This document shows positions 1 through 12,100 of a DNA stretch of 64,000 bases, piece by piece. The DNA is taken from NCBI GenBank assembly GCA_036417435.1, contig CM070917.1, forward strand, positions 57,696,436-57,760,435, read 5' to 3'. The position numbers were made by a program, and so were the translations under genes. Source of the DNA: Inia geoffrensis (lineage: Eukaryota; Chordata; Mammalia; Artiodactyla; Iniidae). Numbering within the stretch: position 1 is the stretch's first letter; every line of letters starts with the position of its first letter. The notes beneath the pieces were generated by a model. The model was given only the letters and a program-made list of their open reading frames with translations. It did not search any database and was not told where the DNA came from.

Positions 1-152
1 AAAGGCGGGAGTGAGGGGGCCGAGTGGGAAAGAGAAACAACCCAGGAAGAAACCAACGAGAGCCGAGGAGGAAACCGATGGAGACCAGACAGACCGGGGT
101 GGGGGGGACGGCGGAAGCTCTTCTGAGCAGCAGCTGCCCGGGGTCAGCGTCC
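1..152 (-). other. BAIAP2: BAIAP2 3' UTR, partial (long isoform)
   Basis: Sequence 3' of the TGA of the PDZ-ligand exon. No AATAAA-type poly(A) signal appears on the minus strand before the window ends, so the UTR is cut off by the window edge. The sequence is GC- and purine-rich and no repeat was recognised. Confidence 0.7.
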
Positions 153-183
153 TCACACTGTGGACACCAGCGTGCCACTGCCG
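153..183 (-). CDS. BAIAP2: BAIAP2 coding exon 14: PDZ-binding tail and stop
   Basis: The acceptor tgtttcacag is followed by C GGC AGT GGC ACG CTG GTG TCC ACA GTG TGA. With the two bases from exon 13 this gives S-GSGTLVSTV-stop. It matches the C terminus of the human long isoform, whose class I PDZ ligand (STV) binds PSD-95 and MAGI-type proteins. The stop is at 155-153 and the 3' UTR continues leftward. Confidence 0.94.
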
Positions 184-3100
184 CTGTGAAACAAAGCACA
201 GGACAGCTGCCGGGCCGCACACCTCCCCCACAGCTGCCCTCCCAGCCGCGCGGCTGGCCACCCGGCCCTGGGGGAGTGGTGAAAGGAGACCCCCAGAGCC
301 CGGACAAGGGCTGAGCCTGGGTCAGGGGTTCAGGAGGCTGCAGCCCTGAGCCATCTGCACCGGCCTGGGCTGGTTCCGGGGAGACGAGCCCAGGGGCGGA
401 CCCCCTCCCGGCCGAGGTCTGGACAAGCAGGTCTGGACGCCAGGAAAGAGCAGGGCCACAAACCCACCAGGTGAGGGGGTCATGCTGCGGCTGTGGGCAG
501 CCCGAGGGCCCCACCAGGAAAGAATGGGAGCCCCAGTAGTGGCTGCAGTGGGTCCCTGACTCCGGCCTGGGCACAGGGCCAGGCCCGGCTTGCTCCCACC
601 CGCCCGCCCACCCGCAAGGGGAGCACGAAGGCAGCTCCAGGAGGGGCTGCTTCCCCCACTCGGCGTTATCTGGGGACCCTGGGCTGCTGCCAGGGGACAG
701 GGCATCCTGCACTGAGGGCCCTGCCCTACAGAGCGGACTAGGGGAAGGCACAACGCGGTGAGGGGCAGAGAACAGGCACCCTGGGCCCTGCTGACTGACT
801 CAGAGTGGCGACACCATGGTCTCCAGCCAGGCCCCAACAGAGCAGGCCTGGGAGGGGAGCCGCCCAACTCCAGCCTCCGGTGGGACAGCTCCTCAAAACC
901 CACAGCTCCCCAAGATGAGTCTCAAAACCCCTTACCTGCTCACGGCCCGCGCCCCGTAATCATCCAAACCCTGGGGAGGAAAGGAAGAAACAGATCAGGC
1001 TGGGGTTCGGGGGGTGAGGCCAGATCTGCAGGGCAGGGTCCCCTCCTAACCCCAGGGTGTGCAGTGCTGCCTGCAGCTGAGGACATGAAGAGGCCCCTCC
1101 CCTCCTGAGCAGTGACCTCCCCAATTCACAGGGATGTCTCCTTATCTGGCCAGCGGCCGACGGTGAGCTCACGCTCCCGGGCACACACAAGACAGATCAC
1201 CTGATGACACCCTTCCACCGATGTTCCCTATGGCTCTTAGGCCCTGCAGGTCATATGGTAGGAACACCTGGCAAGTGAGGGCTTCCTGGGGAATCCAGAG
1301 GCTGAAACCACTGACGGTGGGGTGTCGGGGAAGCCAGGCTGGCAGAGGCTGGCGTGGGGAGGGCGGCTGCACCGAAGGTCACCCGCACGCCTGCCTCATG
1401 CACGCCTGTGCCGGGCCCTGAGCACCCCACACCCAGCCACAGCTTCCTGGCCCTGAAGCAGCTGCCGCCCCAAAGCCATTGAGGGGTACTGGGGGCACCC
1501 TCCTCAGCTCCCTAAGCATCAAAACCAAAACCAGCAACCAGGAAGCAAGAGCAACAAGCAGTGGTCAGACCTCTCCAGGCCAGGCCAGCTGAGGCCTGGG
1601 TAAGGCTGCAGAGGGACTGAAGGGTCTCACTGCTCAGCAGCCTGGCCCTGTGGCCCCCCGAGGCGCCACGCCTCTCCCAAGGTGGGATCAGCCTCTCCCT
1701 CCCTGCTGCTTGCCCTGGCCATTGGTCCCTACATCACCTTCTCCAAAAGGTTCCATCCAAGGGTCCGGCCACACCACCTCGGCCTTGCCCCTCTCACCAC
1801 TTAAATTGTCTCGAATCACGTGTTCACTCTGCCTAAGCCATCAATTCCCTGAAGACAGCTCCCTCCACCCTCGACACCTCACACAGCATGTGCCAGCTGA
1901 GCCCTCCTCACAGGAAGGAGAGGTGGCTGAGGACAGGACAGCTGCCGGACAGGCAGAGTCGGCCACCACGTACCCAGAGCCCTTCCCTGCCTCACCCACT
2001 TCTGACATCACACTATCAATATGGGAGCCCCAGCTGCTGGGTCAACTCTCTGGCTACTCAAACCCTAGAGAAACCTGAGTTCTCTTCTCTTCCTCTCCCC
2101 TCTGCCTAGGCCCCCCAACCCCCAAACCGAGGGAGGCCCTGCCCTAGAGAGCGGCACCGGAACAGAGCTGCTGGCCCCCACCTACCACGCAGCCACAGCA
2201 GATGAACGTCCTGGAAGCCTGGGCCCCCTCCACCCCATGAGCTTCCCCAGCGGAGCTGTGCAGCACCGTCCACACTCACACCCCAGCCCCACCTTGACCT
2301 CAAGACCACCAGGCACACTGGGGGATCCACCGGGGACCCAAGCCTCAGTCTTCTGCCTCTGGTCGCCTGGTACCAGGTGGCCTGACCACGCGTGCCTGGC
2401 CCTGCCTCCTAAGGGCCCCAAAACACGCTAACTAGAAGGTTCCGGCCACGTCTCAGGCCGAGTGGCAGGCACTCGTCTGCACTCGGACCCATGATGGCAG
2501 GAGCCCCACGGCTCTCAGGTAAGGGGCTCCTCCCGAGAGGCAGCGTCCGGAGCAGTCTCAAGGCCGGCAGCACCCCAGCCCGAGGGAAGGGCAGGCAGAG
2601 GGGCCGCCGTGCCTTCTCTAGAGCCCTAAGACTATAGAGGCCGTCTGGCCGTGTCCCCTGAGGTGGCCACAGCAGGGGTACAGATGCCAGGCCCAGACCC
2701 CCGAGCCCACGGCCTTCCAGTGGAGGTGCCAACACAGGGCTGCGGCCGAGCTCACCCATCAACGGCCCCTGCCAAGGCCCCCAACTCACCTGGGAGAAGG
2801 CAGGCATGGCCACGCTGTAGGGCCTCTGCTTGAAAGTGCCGGCCGTCTGCGCGGGGAAGGCCCGGGACGACGTGCCGTAGTCGGGGGGCGGGAGCGCCAG
2901 GTCTTCCTTGTCCAGGAGGTTGCCCGTGCTGCTGCTCTTGCCTTGCTGCAGGCTGTGGGGACGCGGCGCAGGGCCGTCAGCTCGGGCCGGGCCCCGCAAG
3001 GGAGGCGGAACGAGAGGCTGCTCTCCGGGGCCTGGGGTGCAGCCACGCCGCCCCGCTGGGCCAGCCCCCACTAGGAGCGGCACGTGAAGTGTGCAGGCGG

Positions 3101-6100
3101 GAGGGGAGCCGAGCCCTACGGCAGCCGCTCAGCCCCTCACTGGCTCCGGCAGCGAGTCTCCCGCTCTCCCAAGGGCCAGAGGGACCTGGGGGGCTCACGG
3201 GGCCCCCACCCCGCCCCCCACAGCTGGCAGCGACCCCCGGGACTCTCAGACGCCACCCTCAGAGCACCTCCGCACCCCTGCACCCTAGGGCCTCAAATGC
3301 GCGGCCCCTCCCCAGAGCTACGGGCCACCTGCCCCTGTCGGCATGCTCACCTCATGTGCAATCTGTCACCGCCGTCGCCATCCAGGACCCGGGTATAGGA
3401 GAAGGGAAACCAGCCCCGCCTGGAAGAGCAGACCCTGTCAGAGTGTGCCGGGGCCTCTGCGTTCCGGCGCCAAGTCCCACCCATTCCCCGGCCTGGCTGC
3501 ACCTGAGAAGGGGACACGTGTGCGCGCTCCAGGGAGACCAGGAGACCCCAGCACCCATGCGGGGCGTGCATCCAGCTCGGAACTGCCCTGCCCCAGTGCC
3601 AGGACCCAGGCAGGGCTCTTACTTCTTCAACAAACAGGGCTGGTTTCCTGCTACGTGGCCCAGCTGGGCAGGGCCTCAGCCCCAAGTGGCCACACACAAC
3701 CACGGCACCAACGTGAGTGGCTGCCTGGGGGAGGCAGGCGTGGTGCTGGGGATGCGGGTGCCCCTGCTGGTGGCCCTGCTCCTCAGAGCCGCCCCTCAAG
3801 GGTGGCGGCTGCCAGTGGGCCAGAGCCAAGCTCAGCGCAGCCTCTCCCTCCCGGCTAAGGTAGGCTGCTTCTGCCCTGGGGCAGGGGGTCTCTCACCCTG
3901 CAGACAGATGCATGCAGACCATGGTGGTGGCGGTGGCAGTGGGAGGGGACAGCCCCTGACCTGGGAGGCCCCTGGCTGAACAAGAGCCAGGCGTTGGCAC
4001 AGCCTCTTGGCAACAGGCGTTCAATTAAGCCGTGAAGGCGCGGCCCATCCGGCTCAGGCCCACTTCTAGAACCCCAGCACGAGGGCTGCTCACATGCACG
4101 GAAAGGCTTTGGGGTGGAAGGCTGGCCTCTGCTGACTGGGAGGGCACACGCACACGTGGGGTGACGGGCTAAGTCAGGTGATGTGGAAGTGAGGGACAGT
4201 GGGGGGCCCTCGGCTACATCTGTCCCTCCCAACAGAAGCGTGGGACCTGGACCATCAGTTCAAAGGAGGACCCAGAGCCCAGAGTCAGGACATCTGAGGA
4301 CCAGGTCATGTGGCTGGCGTTCCCACCACCCACACAGGACTCACATCTTGGTCTTCTCGCTCTCGCCGTAGTGCCAACCGTCACGGGCCTCGGGCACCAG
4401 CAGGGTGATGAAGTCGCCCTCCTTGAAGCTCAGTAGGGTGCTGTTGTCCCCAGCCGCGTGAGAGAAAATGGCCTTCACCCGCATGCGGCCATTGCGCTCC
4501 AGACCAGCTGCCATGGAGCTCGAGCGGGGCAGGGTCTTGTTCTCGGCTGCCGGGACGACAGGGCAGGTGTGAGGGGGATCTCTGCCCCGAGCGGGGAGGG
4601 GCACAGTCACCCTCCCGTCAGCTCAGCTGCCCGATGGTGAGATGCTAGGAGGCCCCAGGTGGGCCTGGAGGTGGACTGTCCATCCTGATGGACGACTACC
4701 AGGCCTCCAGGGCTGTTTGGCTCAGACTGCAGAAGGACCTGGGAGCTGGGGTGCGTGTGGATTCTGCCTCTGACCTGCCACTCATCAGCAGGGGCAATTC
4801 TCTGGGCCTGAGCCTCAGCTTTCCCATCTGCTAATCTCTCACGGGCCAAGGCCACCGGTGGGGCTGCAGGAGGGAGAGTGCCGACCACGGCAGATGTGGC
4901 AGGGCGGGAACCTGTGCCACGGTCAGCAAAGGCCTCCCCAGCGTCATCCACCTGCTCCTGTCACCAGCTGAGCTGCTGGCGTCCCCACACTGCCCCGCGC
5001 TATCATGTTCACTTAATGGGGGAGCCTGGCCAAGCCCAAGGGTCCAGGAAGGCAATCTCAAAGGGGCCCCCGGGGTGCTGCACACAGGCATACGCACACT
5101 TGCGAGCCTCCAGACCTCCCCAGCCTCCCCTCAGGTGTGATGTTACTACTGCGGGGTGGGGGGGGGCAGGGCCGGGGCCCCAGCGGAGCTCTTACTGGTG
5201 GCATAGCTGTTCTTGGGGGCCACGCTCTTGCGCACAGGAAGTGTGTTGGAGTAGGAGTCGCTCAGCTTGCTCTGAGACTGCGGAGGAGACGTGGACTTGG
5301 GCTGGGCGGCCTTGCGGTCAGCCCAGGGGTTGTAGTCCTCATTGTCGGGGCCCGAGACGCCATTCATGACCGGCGTGTTCTCCTGGGCAGACAGCCGCTG
5401 TCGGGAAGAGGCGGCATGGGGGCGGTGTGGCAGGAGGGCCCGGCCCGGGTGAGGCCAGCGTGAGAACCCCTTGCCCCCAGCAGGGGTGTGCCCCAGCTGC
5501 TACGGGATGCCAACCGTTGGTGCCAAGGGGGGCCATCCCCCCACACCCCCATAACGCTTTCCAGAGCAAGGACTTACCCCCACAAACGGGGCCAGCTCAG
5601 GGGGCACCGGCAGGGGCTTGGCCCCCGGAATGGGATCTGAGATGACCAGGTTGGACTTGGAGGCCGACAGGCCGCTGGGGAGTATAGACCCATTGCTGCT
5701 GGCCATCTGCTGCATCAGCTGCACGGCGCGGTCTGGGATCTTGTTGGGGTCGGCACAGGCCTGCTGCCACAGCGGCAGCTTCTGCGCCAGCAGCTCCTTG
5801 CCCTGAAGTGGAGAAAGCCAAGCAGGGTGGCAATGAGGGCCGGCCGCAGGCTCCTGTAGCCTGCCCGCGGGGCTGGGGGAGCCCAGGGCCTGCTGCCGAC
5901 CTCACTGATGCAGCCCCCTGGCTCCCGCCTGGCACTGGGAGGCTTCTAAAGAGACACACCCACGCCGGGAGGGGCACACCTGACTAGGGCTGCTCTTCGC
6001 CAGGTAGGGTGCCTTACAGCCAGATGAGCCATCTGTAAGGCCCTGACTCCCGACCTGGGAAAGGGGCTGATACGATGCAGTGAGCTGTGTAGTCGAGGGA

Positions 6101-9100
6101 CCCCCAGGAATGAGATCAAACCAAGGCCTGATCAGGGCGGGGCCTCCCCCAGGGGCCCGGGGGAGCTGAAATGGACAGGTGCTCAAGTGGTCTGCCACGG
6201 AACAGAAAGGCCCTTTGTGGGTAAACCAAGAGATACCAGGGAGAGCGCCACTCGGGCAGACTTGAGGGCCAGGAAACCTCGCAGGGACAGAGGGGGCCGT
6301 GGGGAAGGGACAGAGCTGCCCAAAGCCCAGCTACGATCAGGGCACCACCCAGATGCCTGCAAGCCCAGCTGTTCCTACAGTGTGCACCAGGGCCTGCCCA
6401 GGACACAGCTAGCTGGAAGAACACAGGGCCTGACAAAGGATGAGGAAGCCACAGGCCTGACCAGGGCCCCAGGATCCGGGTGCAGCCAGAGTGAGACACC
6501 AGCCTGAGGTTCCCTGCAGCCCATTCAGGGGCCCTGTGTCCACGACATGGACACACTCAGGGCCTAGGGTGCAGCTGTGCCCTCCCCTTCTCCTGGCCCT
6601 CTGACCAAAGTGGGCTACCCTACATGCAACAGGTGACACAACCCATGTTCCACTGCAGACCCCAGACCGCCCCTGGGTGGAGCTGCCCCCCAGCTTGGGG
6701 CAGTCATGGTCTCCAAGACCTCGGAAGGGTCTGTCCAGCCCTCACGGTCTCTCCTCGCTTATCTTCCCACTTTTTTTTTTCCTATTTTTTGGCAGTGCTG
6801 CGCGGCATGCGGGATCTTAGTTCCCTGACCGGGGATCGAACCTGCGCCCCCTGCAATGGAAGCGCTGTGTCTTAACCACTGGACCGCCAGGGAAGTCCTC
6901 TTCCCACTTCTTTTGACCTGTGTCCGGGGCAGAGAGGTAGCGCCCACACGGGGAAACTGGAGGCTGCTGGACAAACAGCCCTTTGGAGCAGGCCGTGGCC
7001 CCCTCTACCACCTGTTGGTTTAAACCAGGGGCCAACAAACAACCACCCGAGGGCTGGCTGCTCGTCTGTGAACAAGGTTTGACTGGAACACAGTCATGTC
7101 CGTTGGTTTACCCATCTGTGGCCACTTCTCTGTGCAATAACCAAAACTGGAGATATTTACTAACTGGCTCCTGGCTGAGAGAAATAGTTGATGGATCTGG
7201 GCTGGTGGTGAGAAGCCGGGTCAGCAGGGATCCTGTACTAACAGGGACAACCCAGGATCAGGGCGCCGCAGCCCAGGGCTCCCACCCTGATGACGGTCCT
7301 GTCGCTGTTGGGCCTGAACCCAGGCACAGGGAAATGCTGGGCGCCTCCTGCTGGGAATAGGCTAGGGTGGCCCTGCCTTCGTGCCCCGGTGCCCCAGCCC
7401 GGAGGGCTTGTGCCTCTTTTAAACCTACCAGGGGGCTGGCGTCCAGCTCCCTGGCAAGTTACCTGTCGTGTCTCGCATACACACGATCAGGCCCCCCAGG
7501 AGACGGAGATGGTGGCATCCTGGAAAAAGACTGCTTTCCTGCCCTTCCGGCACGGATGGGCCTGCGCGCTCTCCCTGACCAGTCACGGGGCCCAGCCGCC
7601 AGAGGGCGCATACGCCTGCCACAGTATTGCCTGGGGCCGCGTGGGCGCTGCGGAGGCCCTGCTGGAGAACTGCGGCTGCAGCAAGCACCGCCCTGCTGCC
7701 AGTGAGCCCTCGGGGCACAGGACCTGACGGCAAAGCCCCACTCGGTGGGGTGGCCCGACCCCCGACCCTGCAAAGGACCTAAGTCCTGTCACCATCCTTG
7801 CTTTGCACCTGTGGTGGCAGCAGGCCCTTCAGCAGGCCCAGGCAAGCAGGAGCCTCTCCGCGGAGGGAGGGCATCTGTCTCCTTGGCAGCTCCAGCCTGG
7901 GAACCAGAAGCTGAGTCAGATCAAGCATGTGTATGAGGTGCTGACCCGCAGAAGCCCTTTATGGAAAAAGGACACAAACGAGGGCCTCCCTGGTTGGCTG
8001 AGCTGCCTAACCACACGTAACTCTCACAACGTTCTGGAATGTTCCCGCAGACAGCTCTGACCCCACCCCAGCTCCTACCTGTGGACTACAGGAACAGAAG
8101 CCCCAGTGAAGCTACCTGTCCCTGCAGGGGAGGTGTGTCCTCTGGGTCTTGCTGGCCTCGGGGGCCTAAGCTGGCCTCTGTAGGGGTTCCCTGGCACTGC
8201 AGCCCCTCCCAAGGAGCTTGATCCCTGGAGGAGACCCTCTTGGCGGGCTGCTAGTGTGTGCTCTCAAAAACACAGCCGGCAACTTCTAACGGGAGTCTTA
8301 AAACATCTGCAGCTTTAACCTGGTAACTCTCCTTCCAGAACTCTCGCCCTGGGGAAATCCGGAACACATGGGATGTTCAGCACAATGTTCCTTCATGACA
8401 GCTCCAGGCTGGATGCGTCCCGATGCTCCCGGGGGAAGCAGTAGTTTCTGCCCACAAGGGCTCGGCCCCACGCAGAGTGAGCACCCACCTTGGAGTGGTA
8501 GGCGGCGGAGTTCTTGGCCACGGCACACTGCTTCTCCACCAGGAAGCAGAACCTCCTCCTCTCCTCAGTGAGAGCAGTCTTGTAGCCATCGGACACGTAG
8601 CTCTCCAGCTCCCCCTGCTTGTTGCCGATGGCGTCGATGTACTGGGGGTGGGAGAGGGGGTAGAAGAGGCAGATGAGCCAGCGATGGGACAGCACGCGCT
8701 CACCTCCAGTTCTGGGCGGCCCCACAGAGGGGGAGCACACCTTCCGGCCGGTGCACGGGTGTGGGGCTTGGCCGTGTGACTCACTCTGGCCATGGGGCTC
8801 CCCTGCTGTGCCACTGCCCCCTGGTGCCCCGGCAGCCGTACATGTGGGGACCATGCTGGCAGGTTGCTTGGTGAGGCTGGTGGCAGTGGTCACCTCACTC
8901 GGACACAGGCTCTAAACCTAATAAAAGCCACCCTAATGCTCGGTAGACCAGGAAAGCTCAGCTGGCACTGTGTTGGAGAATGACTAATTCACACCCAGAT
9001 CCCATGGGGGTGGGCAGAGAACGCAGACACAGGAGACCCCGCTTGATACTGGGGCACACCAGAACGTTCTCTGCAGGTTGGAAAGTTTCAGTAACAAAGT

Positions 9101-12100
9101 ACCAGCAAGACTGGGGGCAGCTGTCCCAGGGAGGCCTGCAGGCCCCTCCACGTCTGGGTGTGGGTCTGCAGGGCCCGGCTTCCCGGGCGTGGGAGCCCTG
9201 CCAGCCCCCTTCCTGTCTCCCCTCTCTCCCCTCCACGCTCCACACGGGGCACAGACTCCCTGCCCCAAGCTGGTATCGCTCTCCTTTGGCCGGCCAGGGA
9301 GCAGCCTCTGCCGAATCAAGCCCCATCCTCCGGCGGCACAGGCAAGTCGAGGCCACAAGGGGGCGGCCTCCCCCGCCTGACTCGCCCTGCTGCTCCACCA
9401 GCTCTGACTCAGCGTGGGTGGGTGGTGCGGAGCCAGTGGGCGCAGTGCAGGCTGTTCCTGCCACCTCCCCTCCCCTCCCCTCCAGCAGGCTCAGCTGGTG
9501 GAGGGCGAGGGCCCGCCTGCCGGGCGTGGGCCGTCCCCAGCGCTCTCACCAGCGCACAGCTCAGCTCAGTCAGCGTGAGTGAGCACACTACCCCTGCCCA
9601 GCGCACTCACCAGCACTGGGACCCTGCTCCCCACTCCAACGCCTGCAGATCACCCCACTTTCAACACTGAACCCCCTCTCCTCGCCCTGGGAGGGCAGCC
9701 AAAATGGGCCAGTCTACTACCCCACCCCTAAAGGAGCCGGCCCTGGTCCTCCTGAGCAGCCGCAGGGCCGCCACACCTCGGGGTGGGTGTGCCTGAGAAA
9801 GTCTGTGCAGGAGGAGAGAGGCCTCCAGGGCAGCCCTGCCTCCACTGCCGCAGCCCCCCACCCCAGCAGCCCGAGCAGCTCCAAGTGCTCTCCTCCGGGT
9901 TCTGAGACACATGCGCATCAGAGCCTGCAGCCCCTGCTCCTGCAAAACACCCCCTGCACCGTGGCTCCTCCAGGAAGTAGGGGAGCAAGTCTGCAGATTT
10001 GGGGTGCTACTGTGGGCCTGTGGAGGCCACCGTGGGCAAGGCTGTGCTGTGTGGGGAGGTCCCTTCAGATGCCGCCCACCAAGGGGGAGTGGCTCACACC
10101 CGAAGCCCTTATGCGGACAGGAAGCCTGGGGGTGGGAACACCCTCTGGACAGAAGGGCCTGGAAGGGGCAGGGCTCCCTCACAGAGAGGGGGACCCTGAT
10201 GCACACCCCCCGCTGCCCCTGCCCCATCACCTAAACAATACCCAATGCTAGACTGAAATCCCCTGGAGGGTCCCATGCCCGCTCTGCTCCATGGCTGTCC
10301 TACCCCGTCCAGGGGATAGTGGGACGTTGGCGTGGCTTTGAAGGCTTCAACCAGCCCTGAACAAAGGCGCCTCCCTTGGCCTGTCCTGCCCATCCGTGCA
10401 TACAGGGGCACACACAGGGGCTCGGCTGGGGTCCTGGGAGCCCCTTAAGGGGCAGCCTCAGGAAAAGTTGCTGCGAGGCTCCGGAAGGAGTTTGGGTTTT
10501 AACCCCAGGGTAAGCCCCAGCCGGCCAGCCCTTCCCCGGGGTCACCACCTCCTACCCTCCCTGGGGGCTGCTCCAGTGCTGGCCAGGGGTGGGCGCAGGG
10601 TGGGCCAGGCACGTGGAGACCCCAGGCCCAGGCAAGAGGGGCTGAGGCGCTGAGAGATCAGCACGGAGCCTCATGCAGGAAGGCCCAAGGGAGGCCGCCC
10701 ACTGTCCCCTAATTCGGGACTTTGGGGAGGGCAAGGCACCTCTTCCAGCGGTTACCCCAGGACAGCAGCGTAAACTGGGACGTGGGCCCCCAGGGTCTGC
10801 CCGCCCTGAGCCCGCTGCTGAGAACGGCTCCTCCTCGTGCCGGCCCCGCGTCCCCGTCCGTCCTGCCGACTGTTTCTGGGTTTTCAGGCTGCGGTAACAT
10901 CTTTCACCTCAACGCTCCCACTCCCTGGAGGGGAGAGAAACCAGCTCTGGACGAGATGGCGCGGGGCACTGGCCTCATTAGCTGCCTGGCAGCCTCCCGT
11001 GCCGAGGGAGGGAGTGGTGGTTTATTTTTAAGATTTCCATTTATTCAAACGAGCCCCAAGTATGGCCAGGAGCAGCTCAGGTCTCAGGCAGGGAACCTGG
11101 GGCTACGAGAGCCACTCAGTGTCTTCCCAGGGACCACAGGTGCCTGGGATAGGGCAGGAGAGATGTCGAGCTACACTGGCCATGAGGACCTGGAGAGCCG
11201 ACCCTTCCTCCACGGTCCCCACACCAATCATCTGGCTTGGGCAGAGAGCTAGCCGGCCAGGACACTGGCTGCCACTTCTGTCAAGGAACGACGGCAGGCC
11301 CTCCTGACCTCCTTTCCCAGGACGCTGCCTCCTTGTGGAGAGAGGCCACCACTTCACGGGCAGATCCTGGAAATCCAGGCCAAGTGAGGAGCTTCGCCCT
11401 CGAACGGGGGGAGGAGGAGGAGGACACCCCCCCCGCCCCGCCCCCCGCTGCAGCCTCCAGGCCACGCTGGCCGCTGTCGGCAGGGACACCCCCCAAATGT
11501 GCAGGAGTGGCCGCGCTCTCTGGGACGTGCAGAGGACAGAACATGCCTGACCCTACAGCTCTGATGACTTAGCAACAGGCCCTAGAAAACGCCCCAAGCC
11601 GGTTCCTGCCACGGGCAGGCACGGCGGCCAGGCTCCTGGCATCCTGCATCCTCCCTGCCCCCACCTTCCCCTGCTCCTTGCTTAGCGGGTGCTATGGAGA
11701 CCACACTATAGAAACACCCAGCTGAAAGCATTTAAGACCCACAGAACGCTCCCACTTAGTCACCCTGGGCTGAACAGCCCTGTAATCCAAGAAGACAAAA
11801 GTGATCAGAACACACGTCTCCTCTCCTCTCCTCTGTGGAGCAAGCCGGTGAATCAGAGCGGGGGAAGGGCATTCTAGAAAACACCCGAGGCTTTGGTTTC
11901 CCTCACCGGATAGGCCATCGTGGCTTTCCCACGTTTCTCAAAACCCCAACGCTGCCCCTAACCACTGCAGCTGGTGAATGACAGCGGAATCCTTGGGCCT
12001 CAGCTGTCACCACTAGTAACCATTACTCCAAGGAGACAAGGGGGGAACCCGATTAGCTGTGATGTACAGGAAGGTACAGCCGGAATCTGATGCCCCCAAG

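Larger units (their letters stand above)
5803..8488 (-). other. BAIAP2: BAIAP2 intron 7
   Basis: 2686 bp, GTGGGT to CTTCAG. It holds a SINE (6773-6898), a hAT-type relic (about 7022-7190) and a possible LINE-1 scrap (about 8290-8400). The rest is unique-looking. Confidence 0.85.

Noticed and set aside
2409..3083. A 224-codon minus-strand frame that includes exon 12
   Set aside because: It is exon 12 read through both splice sites. The exon borders are fixed by homology and by consensus acceptor and donor, and the flanking residues do not resemble anything known.
3089..3979. A 296-codon plus-strand frame
   Set aside because: It is antisense to exon 11 and introns 10-11 in very GC-rich DNA, with no recognisable domain.
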